Positions 18,315-26,839 of a DNA stretch of 64,000 nucleotides are shown here, one piece after another (positions within the stretch are counted from its first letter, which is position 1; each line of letters starts with the position of its first letter). The stretch lies in assembly GCA_002356515.1 (NCBI GenBank), contig AP017605.1, forward strand, positions 4,473,001 through 4,537,000, given 5' to 3'. The position numbers and the translations under genes were made by a program. Below the pieces are notes generated by a model. It had not been told where the DNA came from. It was given only the letters and a program-made list of their open reading frames with translations, and made no database searches. Origin of the DNA: Mesorhizobium loti. GTDB taxonomy: Bacteria; Pseudomonadota; Alphaproteobacteria; Rhizobiales; Rhizobiaceae.

Positions 18315-19036
18315 GGGGCGGTCCCCAGATAGGCTTCCTGCACCGCCGCGTTGTCGCGGATGGCCTCGGGCGTGCCTTCGGCCAGAATCTTGCCGGCATT
18401 GAAGACGGTGATGCGGTCGGCGAGCTGCATGACGACAGGCATGTTATGTTCGATCAGAAGCACGGTGGCGCTGCTGGTGATGTCACGTACAAGCGTGATG
18501 AAATTGTCGATCTCAGAGTCGGCCAGCCCTTGCGTCGGTTCGTCGAGGATCAGCAGGCGTGGCTTCAGTGCCAGGCCCATCGCCACCTCCAGCAGGCGCT
18601 GGTGGCCATAGGACAACTGCCCGGCCGGCATATGGGCGCGGTCGGCCAGGCCCGTGCGTTCGAGCGCCGACATGACGCCGGCACGCACCGCGCCTTTCGA
18701 TCGGCCATCGCTCAGCGTGCGCTGCACCGGCAGCGCGACATTGTCATAGGCACTGAGATTGGCGAAGACGCTGGTGATCTGGAACGTGTAGGCAATGCCC
18801 TGGCGCACCCTGACATAGGCCGGCTGGCCGGTGATGTCGGCGCCGTCGAAGACGATCGCCCCCGAAGATGGCTGGATGCGGCCGCTGACCAGGCTGACGA
18901 AGGTGGTTTTCCCTGCCCCGTTGGGGCCGATGACAGCGCGGATCTCGCCCGGCATCAAGGTGAAGTCGACATTGTCGACGGCGCGCAGGCCGCCGAAATG
19001 GCGCGACAGGCCCTTGGTGGTCAAAAGCGGCGTCAT
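18311..19036 (-). CDS. livG: Branched-chain-type ABC transporter ATP-binding protein
   Basis: 241 residues from ATG 19036; an earlier in-frame start at 19045 would extend into livM, while 19036 gives the same 4-base ATGA overlap seen along this operon. Walker A GPNGAGKTT (37-45), signature LSYGHQ (141-146), Walker B LLILDEP (161-167) with TQGL. It pairs with LivF as the heterodimeric ATPase driving the LivH/LivM permease. Confidence 0.93.
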
Positions 19037-19995
19037 GGCAACCACCCGAGCCAGCGCTGGCGAATGCTGCCCAAGATGCCTTTCGGGAAAAACAGGACCA
19101 GCAGGATGAGCGCCACGCCGACGATCAGCAGGTAGGCGGAGGTGTAGCCGCTGGTGACGTCGATGACATAGTACATGAAGACCGTGCCGATCAGCGGTCC
19201 GAGTGTTGTGGCGGCACCGCCGAGCAGCACCCAGAGCAGGGGCAGGATCGAGTACTGGACTGAGGCGAAGCTTGAGCCGACATAGCCAAACAGCAGCGCA
19301 TAGGCGGCACCCGAGGCCGCACAGATCGTACCGGAGACGACGACGGCGATGAGCTTGTTGGAGAAGGTGTCGTAGCCCAGCATCTTCGTCCGCTCTTCGT
19401 TCTCACGAATGGCGACCAGCACGCGGCCATAGCGGGAGCGGACGACGGCCAGCGTGATCAGCAGCACGATCGAGAACAGCGCCAGCGCGCTCATGTAGCG
19501 CACCGTAGGATTGGTGAGGTCGAACGAGGTCGCGCCGAAAGTGAGGACGCGCGCCGGCTGCGGCACGACCTGGCCCTGATCGCCGCCGGTCCATGTCGAG
19601 AAATAGAGGATCAAGAGATAGAACACCTGCGCGAACATCATGGTGACGATCATGAAGGCGACACCCGTGGTGCGTAGCGCCAGCAGGCCGATCGCCAGCG
19701 CCAGCACCGCGCCGCAGGCAATCCCGCCGAGGAAGGCCAGTGGCACGTTCCAGCCGAGCTGGATGATGGTAAGGCCGGCGCCGTAAAGCCCGGCGCCGAA
19801 GAACATGGCATGGCCGAGGCTGAGCAGGCCGACATAGCCGAACAGCATGTTGTAGCCCATGGCGAACACCGCCAGCACCATGATGCGGGCAAGCAGGCCG
19901 TGATAATAGTCCGGCAACACGAAGCTCAGCATGAAGAGCAGGGCGATGACGCCGAGATGCAGGGAATAAGCCTTTGCCGGCGACGCTTCGCTCAT
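19033..19995 (-). CDS. livM: Branched-chain-type ABC transporter permease
   Basis: 320 residues, strongly hydrophobic with about nine or ten membrane helices. LivM-typical motifs include YNMLFGYVGLLSLGHAMFFGAGLYGAG near 50-75, LRTTGVAFMIVTMMFAQVFY near 105-125, and the EAA-like ENEERTKMLGYDTFSNKL loop near 200-215 that contacts the ATPase. Its start overlaps livH by 4 bases. It forms the inner-membrane channel with LivH. Confidence 0.93.
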   Translation of the reverse strand: MSEASPAKAYSLHLGVIALLFMLSFVLPDYYHGLLARIMVLAVFAMGYNMLFGYVGLLSLGHAMFFGAGLYGAGLTIIQLGWNVPLAFLGGIACGAVLALAIGLLALRTTGVAFMIVTMMFAQVFYLLILYFSTWTGGDQGQVVPQPARVLTFGATSFDLTNPTVRYMSALALFSIVLLITLAVVRSRYGRVLVAIRENEERTKMLGYDTFSNKLIAVVVSGTICAASGAAYALLFGYVGSSFASVQYSILPLLWVLLGGAATTLGPLIGTVFMYYVIDVTSGYTSAYLLIVGVALILLVLFFPKGILGSIRQRWLGWLP

Positions 19996-20873
19996 CGCGA
20001 TGCCGTCCCGAACAGGCCTTGCGGCCGGAACACCAGCACCATGGCGACCAGCAGCGTGGCGATGATCTTGGCCAAGGTCGGCGAGAAGAACATCGAGATG
20101 ATGCCGTCGGAGAGGCCGATCAGCACGGCGGCGACGACAGTGCCGCGCAGCGAGCCGAGGCCGCCGATGATGACGACGATGAAGGACAAGAGCAGCGGAT
20201 CCTGCCCCATCAGATAATGCGCCTGGCTGATCGGCACGATCAGCACCGCGGCAATCGCCGCCAGCATCGCGCCAAGCGCGAAGACGCCGCCATAGACTCG
20301 GCCGACCGCGATGCCGAAGGCCTGCGCCGTCTCGCTGTCATATTGCGTGGCGCGCATGACGAGGCCGATCCTGGTGCGCGTCAGCACCAGCCATGTCGCG
20401 ATCAAGAGCAGCGCGGAAGCCGCAATGATCGACAGCTTGTAGCCGGAATAGCCGAACCACGGCAAAAGGATGCGGTAGCTGAACGGTGGCTCCACGGGCC
20501 GCGCCTCGGGGCCATAGAAGCTCAGTGCCAGTTGCTGGATGATGTAGAGCATGCCGATCGTGGCAACGATGGTGGCTTCCGGATTGTAGTTGAGCCGGCG
20601 CAGCACCAGCCGCTCGGCGACCAGCGCGATCGCGCCGACGATCAGCGGCGCGATCACCAGCGCCGCCAGGAAGCCGAGCGCCGGATGGCCCGATATCGCC
20701 GTCGAGATCGCCCAGGCGAGCACCGCGCCCAACATGAAGAACTCGCCATGCGCGACATTGACCACCCGCATCACACCGAACACCAGCGACAGCCCGAGTG
20801 CGGTCAGCGCCAGTACGGCGGAGGTGACGAGGCCTTCGAGGGCGGCGAGGAGGAGGTGGGGACCGAAGTGCAT
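19992..20873 (-). CDS. livH: Branched-chain-type ABC transporter permease
   Basis: 293 residues, about eight membrane helices. LivH features are ALTALGLSLVFGVMRVVNVAHGEFFMLGA near 18-48 and the loop RATQYDSETAQAFGIAVGRVYGGVFALGAMLAA near 172-205 with the EAA-like coupling helix. It starts with ATG at 20873, about 217 bases after the binding-protein gene on the same strand; that gap is filled by a palindromic repeat that may reduce read-through into the permeases. Confidence 0.93.
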   Translation of the reverse strand: MHFGPHLLLAALEGLVTSAVLALTALGLSLVFGVMRVVNVAHGEFFMLGAVLAWAISTAISGHPALGFLAALVIAPLIVGAIALVAERLVLRRLNYNPEATIVATIGMLYIIQQLALSFYGPEARPVEPPFSYRILLPWFGYSGYKLSIIAASALLLIATWLVLTRTRIGLVMRATQYDSETAQAFGIAVGRVYGGVFALGAMLAAIAAVLIVPISQAHYLMGQDPLLLSFIVVIIGGLGSLRGTVVAAVLIGLSDGIISMFFSPTLAKIIATLLVAMVLVFRPQGLFGTASR

Positions 20874-20900
20874 GGTTTAAACGCAAGCAGGTGCCAAGCG

Positions 20901-21058
20901 CACCCCCCTCTGGCCTGCCGGCCATCTCCCCCTCAAGGGGGGAGATTGGCAGTTTCTGCGAAGGCGCCAACCCCCCAACCTTGGGGATTGGCGAAACCCA
21001 AGACGACATCCGATCTCCCCCCTTGAGGGGGAGATGTCCGGCAGGACAGAGGGGGGTG
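20901..21058. repeat. Intergenic palindromic repeat, type B, copy 1
   Basis: The ends at about 20901-20942 and 21013-21058 are near-complementary, built on a core reading CTGtCCTGCCGGaCATCTCC (variants in lower case) and G/C runs, with a less ordered centre that includes GGGGATTGGCGAAA. A second copy with the same ends and a related centre lies at 24001-24159. It separates the binding-protein gene from livH. Confidence 0.8.
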
Positions 21059-21090
21059 CCTTGGCGCTCACGCTTGCCAGATGGCTAAAC

Positions 21091-22413
21091 CTAAAGCGCC
21101 TGCGTCGTATAATCCCCCTCGGCCTCGTAGAGCCCATCCTCGATCTTGGTCTTGTGCACGACCTTGAGCTTGCCGCCTTCGACCTTGGAGATGTTCTGGA
21201 TGCCGAAGCACTGGTGGATCTTGCCGTTGAAGGTTTTCGCGCCCTGCGGATGTTCGGGGCCTTCGGCGAAGGCAGTCAGCGCCTCGGTTGCCTCGACCAG
21301 CTTGGCGCGGTCTTCCGGGCCTTTGTAGCCGGCGTCTTCCATCGCCTTCTTGACGACGTAGAGCGTTTCCCAGCAGCCGAACATGTGCGCGGCGGTGGAG
21401 ACGTCCTTGGGGTCGCCGACCGCCGCGCCATTGTCGTCGATGCCGACAGCGGTGCGATAGGCCTTTTGCGCGGCGCTATCATCGGGCTGGGCGTAGCGCG
21501 GCGAGCCTTCCCAGAAATGGCTGCCGTCCAGGAATTCCAGGCCGGGGCTGTTGATGTCGGTGGCTTCGAGCGAATCGATGAAGCCGAACAGCTGTGGCCG
21601 GTTTGAACCGTAGAACTCGCCGAGCTCCTTGACGAAGGTGAGCACCGCCGGACCGACCATGACATGGTAGATCACCTCGGTCTCCGGCGGGATCTGCGGG
21701 AAATATTTGGTGAAGGAGGATTCCGTCGGCGGGATGGCGATCTGCGCGATGACGTCGGCGCCTTGCGCCTTCAGCGCCGGCGGCAGGTAGTCGCGGTGGT
21801 CGTAGCCGAAGGCGAAATCCGGGAAGATCTGCGTCACCTTCTTGCCGGCATTGGCCGCGATCCATGGCGCCATCGACTGGATCTGGCTCTTAACGTCGGT
21901 GATGCCGGGCTGGAAGACATAGCGGTTGAGCTTGGTCGAGGCGACGTGGTGGCCTTCGCTGACGACGAAATAGGGGATCTTGTTTTCGCCGGCGGCGGGC
22001 GCCGAGCCGATCACGACATGCGAGAACAGCGTGCCGTAGACGATGTCGGTCTTGTGCTGGGTGGCGAACTTGCCGACCACTTCGGCACCACGGCCGGGAT
22101 CGGTGCCGTCATCCTCGATGATGACCTCGACCTGGCGGCCATTGATGCCGCCGGCGGCGTTGATCGCCTTGACCGCGGCAGCGGTGGTCTTCTCGTACCA
22201 GCGGCCATAGGCGGCACCGATACCGGTGCGGTGCGACTGGAAGCCGATCTTGATCGGCGCCGAACTCTGCGCCTGGGAATAGCGGACGAAACCAGGCGCC
22301 ACGGCAAGGCCGGCGCCCGCGGCCAGGCCCTTCAGCGCGGTGCGGCGGGTGAGGCCAGTCTTGGAGGCGAAGGCAGTCTTGGAGAGGTCGAAAAATCCGT
22401 TCTTGTCAGCCAT
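21091..22413 (-). CDS. ABC transporter substrate-binding protein, Tat-exported (type 1 periplasmic fold)
   Basis: 440 residues from ATG 22413, which follows AGGGGAACGAAC; a longer in-frame start adds unrelated sequence. The N-terminus carries a twin-arginine signal (LTRRTALKGLAAGAGLAVAP, about residues 20-40). The mature part matches the LivK/AmiC-type binding proteins: APIKIGFQSHRTGIGAAYGRWYEKT, AINAAGGINGRQVEVIIEDDGTDPG, and GTLFSHVVIGSAPAAGENKIPYFVV. It should deliver a small amide, amino acid or aromatic acid to LivHMGF. Tat export of such proteins is a recognised variant. Ligand not determinable from sequence. Confidence 0.92.
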   Translation of the reverse strand: MADKNGFFDLSKTAFASKTGLTRRTALKGLAAGAGLAVAPGFVRYSQAQSSAPIKIGFQSHRTGIGAAYGRWYEKTTAAAVKAINAAGGINGRQVEVIIEDDGTDPGRGAEVVGKFATQHKTDIVYGTLFSHVVIGSAPAAGENKIPYFVVSEGHHVASTKLNRYVFQPGITDVKSQIQSMAPWIAANAGKKVTQIFPDFAFGYDHRDYLPPALKAQGADVIAQIAIPPTESSFTKYFPQIPPETEVIYHVMVGPAVLTFVKELGEFYGSNRPQLFGFIDSLEATDINSPGLEFLDGSHFWEGSPRYAQPDDSAAQKAYRTAVGIDDNGAAVGDPKDVSTAAHMFGCWETLYVVKKAMEDAGYKGPEDRAKLVEATEALTAFAEGPEHPQGAKTFNGKIHQCFGIQNISKVEGGKLKVVHKTKIEDGLYEAEGDYTTQAL

Positions 22414-22566
22414 GTTCGTTCCCCTGTTTTTCAGTCTTGACCAACGATAAGGCGGCTTCGGCCCCCTCGCTCGGAGGAGGCAAAAATCGCATGTGTACAA
22501 ACTAAATCACCAAAGCCTTGATGTGGCAAGCGAGCTTTCCCCAACGACATCGGGGCCGCCCTTTTC

Positions 22567-24024
22567 TCATCCGACGGTCGGTGTGGCAAGCAGCCAGAGG
22601 CCGAAGACCGTGTAGGCGATCATCAGCAGGGTGAGCGGAGACTGGCTGAGTGCGGCGCGGGCAGGCTGCGGATGCAGGCGCCAGGCGAAGCCATGGGCGA
22701 CCAGCACGGCGAGCACATGGCCCAGGATGATGGCGCCGGCCTGGATGTTCCATAGCCACCAGGCCGACTCCGCCCCGGCGACGATGCCGGCCTCGACCTG
22801 GATGTCGGCGGTACCGAACAGGTCCCAGCCCAGCGCGAACGGGTCGGACAGGGAGGCAAGCGCATATTGGCCGTCGACCAGCAACGCCGTCAGATAATGC
22901 GCGATATGATAGGCAAGTGCGATCGGCACGATCGACCAGACCAGCAGGCCGGCCGCTTGTCCGAGCGGCTGATCGCTGCCGGCCAAACGCTGGCCGAGCC
23001 AGACCGCGAAAAGGAACACGGCTGCCAGCAGAACGAATGTCAAAACGAGCCCGAAAGTGCCGCTGCCGATCACTGCCGTGCGGCCCGGGAATTCGAGCGG
23101 ATTGACGCCGAACAGGCCGAACCAGAAGAATGTTTTAGACAGGCCGTCGAAGGAGACCGAGGACAGGGCCAGCAGCAGGAAGGCGACGCCGCTGGACGGC
23201 AGCGGCTCGGCGGCAAGCAGCTTGGCACCCGGCCAGCACAGTGCAAGCCGACCGTCCTCATCGCGCACGACCGGCGCAAAACGCGCCACCATCGAGAAGA
23301 ACACCGTCAGGAACTCGCCGCTGCGGCTCCACTGGGGATAGCCGAAGGCCAGCTGGGGATAGCCGAAGGCCAGCATGGCGAGGAAAGAGAACAACCAGTA
23401 GAGGCCGGCGGCCCATGCGAGGCGAGCGGGATCGTCGGGCGCCGGATCGATGAGTTCGAACCAGGCAAAGGCGAAGAACACGACGACCGCCGGCCAACAG
23501 CCGAGCCATCGGGGGAGGCACCATGGTTCCGCATCGCCTATGCCGAGCAGGCGTGAAGCAAGACGCCACGGCCCATACCAGGGGTTGAGCCACGACCAGA
23601 GGTCGCCGAAGACGCCTTGCAGCAAGGTGACGCCGGCCCACAGCAGCGTCCAGATCACCAGTGGCAGCGGGTTGGAGAGCGGGTCGCGGCTGCCGAACAA
23701 GCCGGCGGCAACGAGAATTGCAAAGCCGGCAAAGGAGATCAGGCTGATGGCCGTGCGGGAGCTGTCGCCGAGGGTGAACAGCGGCAGGCGCCGGCGCCAG
23801 AAACGGTCGAGGGAAGCCGCCGGCAGCAGCGCCAACACGAGGAAGCTGACGGCAACCGCGAAGGCGCCGCCGATCAGGTAGTAGCCGGTCGGAAGGAGGA
23901 GGACGTGGCCCCGGTCGGAGGCGTGCGCGAAGGCGGGGGCGGGTGCAATAAGCAGCGCGACAAGCAACAAAGCCAACGACAGACGACAGCGCTCTACGGC
24001 GCCCCCCTCTGTCCTGCCGGACAT
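22567..24024 (-). CDS. Large polytopic membrane protein of unknown function
   Basis: 485 residues from ATG 24024. A signal-like helix (LSLALLLVALLIAPAPAFAHA) is followed by about 11-12 membrane segments with Trp-rich loops (LWSWLNPWYGPWRLASRLLG; WWLWNIQAGAIILGH). No catalytic motif is recognised. Some genomes may label such proteins fenitrothion-hydrolase-like; I cannot verify that. The only ATG near the N-terminus lies inside a type B palindromic repeat. A TTG at the start of the signal helix is an alternative. A perfect 21-base tandem duplication encodes LAFGYPQ twice in the middle. It lies upstream of the binding-protein gene on the same strand, 153 bases away. Confidence 0.7.
   Translation of the reverse strand: MSGRTEGGAVERCRLSLALLLVALLIAPAPAFAHASDRGHVLLLPTGYYLIGGAFAVAVSFLVLALLPAASLDRFWRRRLPLFTLGDSSRTAISLISFAGFAILVAAGLFGSRDPLSNPLPLVIWTLLWAGVTLLQGVFGDLWSWLNPWYGPWRLASRLLGIGDAEPWCLPRWLGCWPAVVVFFAFAWFELIDPAPDDPARLAWAAGLYWLFSFLAMLAFGYPQLAFGYPQWSRSGEFLTVFFSMVARFAPVVRDEDGRLALCWPGAKLLAAEPLPSSGVAFLLLALSSVSFDGLSKTFFWFGLFGVNPLEFPGRTAVIGSGTFGLVLTFVLLAAVFLFAVWLGQRLAGSDQPLGQAAGLLVWSIVPIALAYHIAHYLTALLVDGQYALASLSDPFALGWDLFGTADIQVEAGIVAGAESAWWLWNIQAGAIILGHVLAVLVAHGFAWRLHPQPARAALSQSPLTLLMIAYTVFGLWLLATPTVG
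23332..23373. repeat. Perfect 21-base tandem duplication inside a coding region
   Basis: Bases 23332-23352 and 23353-23373 are identical, giving an in-frame duplication of LAFGYPQ in the membrane protein at 22567-24024. The lack of any difference between copies suggests a recent slippage event. The frame is preserved, so the gene remains open. Confidence 0.95.
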
Positions 24025-24159
24025 CTCCCCCACAAGGGGGGAAATTGGCAGTTCGCGCGATCGGCGCTTTTCTGGCAACGCTGGAGATTGGCGAAAGCGG
24101 AGATGACAGCCAATCTCCCCCCAAGTGGGGGAGATGTCCGGCAGGACAGAGGGGGGCGC
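24001..24159. repeat. Intergenic palindromic repeat, type B, copy 2
   Basis: The ends (about 24001-24042 and 24113-24159) share the core CTGTCCTGCCGGACATCTCC and its complement with the copy at 20901-21058, and the centres both contain ATTGGCGAAA-like text. It lies between pncB and the membrane-protein gene and overlaps the predicted N-terminus of the latter. It is likely a genus-specific repetitive extragenic element able to form a long hairpin. Confidence 0.8.
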
Positions 24160-24223
24160 CAAGGCACTCAGCCTATCCAACTTTGCGGTCTCGTATGGCG
24201 ATGCCGGAAGCACCGGTCGCCTC

Positions 24224-25528
24224 TCACACCTTGACCAGTTGCTCCACACGATCCTTTTGCCCGAATATCCGAAGATACCGCTCGATCTCTTCCTCGTCCC
24301 CCGTCGCCTTGGCGGGGTTGTCGGAAAGCTTCACCGCCGGCCTGCCATTGGCCTCGGTGACCTTGCAGACCAGCGATATGGCATCGAGGCTGTTGGTTTC
24401 GATCGGCGCGCAGCCTTCGAAATCATTGGTGAGGTTGGTGCCCCAGCCGAACGACATGCGCACCTTGCCCTTGAAGTGGCGGTAGGTTTCCTCGATGGTT
24501 TCCACCTCGAGACCGTCGGAGAAGATCAGCAGCTTCTGCTTGGGGTCCTTGCCCTTCTCGCGCCACCAGGACAGGATCTTCTCGCCGCCCTCGATCGGCG
24601 GCGCGCTGTCGGGGCGGAAGCCGGTCCAGTCGGCCACCCAGTCCGGCGCGTCGCGCAGGAAAGAGGCGGTGCCGAAGGCGTCGGGCAGCACGATCAAAAG
24701 GTTGCCGCCATAGTAGCGCTGCCAGTCCTGCAGCACCTTGTAGGGAGCCTGTTTCAGCTCCTTCTCCGAAGTGGCCAGTGCCGCAAACACCATCGGCAGT
24801 TCATGCGCGTTGGTGCCGAGCGCTTCGAGGTCGTTGTCCATGGCTAGCAGCACGTTGGAGGTGCCGGTGAAGGCCTCGCCGATGCCTTCCTTCAGCGCCT
24901 CGACGCACCAGCGCTGCCACAGGAAGGAATGGCGCCGGCGTGTGCCGAAGTCGGAAATGCGGATGCCGGGCAGCGCCTTCAACCGCTCGGTCTTGGCCCA
25001 CATCTTGGCCTTGGCGCGGGCATAGAGCACATCGAGCGCGAAGGGGCCGAAGGCGCGCATGGCCGCGCGGGATCGCAGTTCGTTGATGATGGCGAGCGCC
25101 GGGATCTCCCACAGCGTGGTGTACATCCAGGGACCGGGGAAGGTCAGTTCGTACTGGCCGTCGCGCTTGGACAGTTCGTAGTCCGGCAGCCGGAAACCTT
25201 CCAGCCAGGCCAAAAATTCCGGCTCGAAGATCTGCTTGCGGCCGTAGAAATTGTTGCCGCCCAGCCAGATCATCTCCTTTTTCGAGAAGCGCAAGGTGCG
25301 GGCATGGTCGAGCTGTTCGCGCAGTTCGCCCTCATCGATCTCGTCGGAAAGGCGCACCGAGGTGGTGCGGTTGATCAGCGAGAAGGTGGCATCGACCTTG
25401 GGGTACATGCCCCAGATCATCTGCAGCATCAAAAGCTTGTAGAAATCCGTGTCGAGCAAGCTGCGCACGATCGGATCGAGCTTCCAGGTGTGGTTGTAGA
25501 CGCGCCGCGCAATATCGGTCTTAGCCAT
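24224..25528 (-). CDS. pncB: Nicotinate phosphoribosyltransferase
   Basis: 434 residues. PncB features are [16 protein letters not shown] near the N-terminus, the [11 protein letters not shown] segment with the His that is phosphorylated in the ATP-dependent cycle, and [30 protein letters not shown] towards the C-terminus for phosphate binding. It converts nicotinate, PRPP and ATP to nicotinate mononucleotide in the Preiss-Handler route. With pncA at 15379 it completes nicotinamide-to-NaMN salvage and would compete for nicotinate with any catabolic hydroxylase encoded at 11-15 kb. Confidence 0.96.
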   Translation of the reverse strand: MAKTDIARRVYNHTWKLDPIVRSLLDTDFYKLLMLQMIWGMYPKVDATFSLINRTTSVRLSDEIDEGELREQLDHARTLRFSKKEMIWLGGNNFYGRKQIFEPEFLAWLEGFRLPDYELSKRDGQYELTFPGPWMYTTLWEIPALAIINELRSRAAMRAFGPFALDVLYARAKAKMWAKTERLKALPGIRISDFGTRRRHSFLWQRWCVEALKEGIGEAFTGTSNVLLAMDNDLEALGTNAHELPMVFAALATSEKELKQAPYKVLQDWQRYYGGNLLIVLPDAFGTASFLRDAPDWVADWTGFRPDSAPPIEGGEKILSWWREKGKDPKQKLLIFSDGLEVETIEETYRHFKGKVRMSFGWGTNLTNDFEGCAPIETNSLDAISLVCKVTEANGRPAVKLSDNPAKATGDEEEIERYLRIFGQKDRVEQLVKV

Positions 25529-25663
25529 GTTTCAACACCGCCTTCGCTGCCTGCCGTCCACAATCGCGACAGGCCTCATAGCATCGAATTGGCCGGAACG
25601 CTTCCCGCTTTCAGGCTGGCCCGACAAAAAGAGCGGCCTGCGCATCGCCGTGCGCAGCCGGTC

Positions 25664-26638
25664 TCAGCCCGCGGTCTTTGCGCCGATCACCTTGAGTTGC
25701 GGACGCTTGCGGCGGCTGATGATACGGCCGGCGACCGGGGCGTCGGCGCGGCCGTCATCCCCGGCCTTCTCGGCGAACAGCCAGTCGATGAACACCTGCA
25801 CGATCGGCGTCGTCCGCATTTCGTTGCGGCAGACGACATAGAATTCATCGACCGCCGGTACCGACAGGCTGAACGGGGCGACCAGCATGCCCCTGGCCAG
25901 CAACGCGCTTGCGGTGACGGAATCGCCCAGCGCCACGCCATGGCCGTGCACCGCGGCTTCCGTCGCCATGCGCGCGTCGCCCAGATGATGGCGGCGGCCC
26001 CTTTCGAGGTCCAGCGCGTCGGCGGCCGCCAGCCAGGTGTGCCATTCGCGGCCGTCATCGCCATGCAGGAAGACATGGTCGGCCAGGTCCCTGACGCTGC
26101 GGATCGGCCGGTTGTTGATCAAGGTCGGGCTGACCACGGGAAACAGCTCAAGCCCCGACCATTTTCGCATCCAGCAATCGGCCCAGCTGCCATTGCCATA
26201 GTGCACGCAGACATCGATATGCGGCGCACGGATATCCTTGGGATCGTTGGAGGGAATGAGCGTCAGCTGGATGTCGGGATATTGCGCGGTGAAGCTGCCG
26301 AGCCTCGGCGTCATCCATAAGAGCAGCAAGGCCGGTACGCAGGACACCGACAGCGCGCCGCTGCTGGCCGGCCGCGTCAGTCGCTGCGTGGCGGCGGCGA
26401 TGCCGTCGAAGGCTGTCGACACCGCCGGCAACAGCTCCGCGCCATGCGGCGTCAGTCTGACCCGCTGGCCGACACGCTCGAACAGCTTGACGCCGAGCGA
26501 CTGCTCCAGCGCCTTGATCTGGTGGCTGATGGCGCCATGCGTGACATTCAGCTCACCCGCCGCCTTGGTCAGCGAGCCATGACGCGCCGTGGCCTCGAAG
26601 GCGCGCAGCGGGTTCAGGGGTGGCAGGCGCTTGGCCAT
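25664..26638 (-). CDS. LysR family transcriptional regulator (GcvA-like)
   Basis: 324 residues. The N-terminal winged HTH reads LNPLRAFEATARHGSLTKAAGELNVTHGAISHQIKALEQSLGVKLFER, typical of the GcvA subgroup. The C-terminal half is the periplasmic-binding-like effector domain (VSCVPALLLLWMTPRLGSF). It is divergent from the ureohydrolase gene; in Pseudomonas a LysR-type regulator (GbuR) similarly controls guanidinobutyrase. A perfect 9-base-arm palindrome sits 15 bases ahead of its start codon, suggesting autoregulation. Confidence 0.93.
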   Translation of the reverse strand: MAKRLPPLNPLRAFEATARHGSLTKAAGELNVTHGAISHQIKALEQSLGVKLFERVGQRVRLTPHGAELLPAVSTAFDGIAAATQRLTRPASSGALSVSCVPALLLLWMTPRLGSFTAQYPDIQLTLIPSNDPKDIRAPHIDVCVHYGNGSWADCWMRKWSGLELFPVVSPTLINNRPIRSVRDLADHVFLHGDDGREWHTWLAAADALDLERGRRHHLGDARMATEAAVHGHGVALGDSVTASALLARGMLVAPFSLSVPAVDEFYVVCRNEMRTTPIVQVFIDWLFAEKAGDDGRADAPVAGRIISRRKRPQLKVIGAKTAG

Positions 26639-26839
26639 GGATGCTCGACTTCTCTGTGAGATTTTCTCACAGAAAACACCCTAACAATATCAATTGATTT
26701 TTCAATCCGCCTGCCAGACACTTCGGCCCGGAACAAAATCAAGACGTGAAATCTGCAGGCAGCCAGCGGGACAAGCGACCCGGCCGGATGATGGTCAGTT
26801 CGCTTGAGGTCGCACTGCATCAGCTCAGGAGGAACGGAT
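26639..26839. promoter_or_regulatory. LysR-agmatinase divergent control region
   Basis: This 201-base gap holds an AT-rich stretch at about 26660-26705, including the perfect palindrome ATCAATTGAT (26689-26698), consistent with back-to-back promoters. The agmatinase start is preceded by an AGGAGGA ribosome-binding site at 26827-26833. No gene is present. Confidence 0.5.
26653..26673. promoter_or_regulatory. Perfect palindrome, candidate LysR operator
   Basis: TCTGTGAGA (26653-26661) and TCTCACAGA (26665-26673) are exact reverse complements with a TTT spacer. It contains a T-N11-A framework as LysR sites do, but symmetry this perfect is unusual for them. The position just ahead of the LysR start codon fits autorepression and co-regulation of the divergent ureohydrolase. 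Confidence 0.55.
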
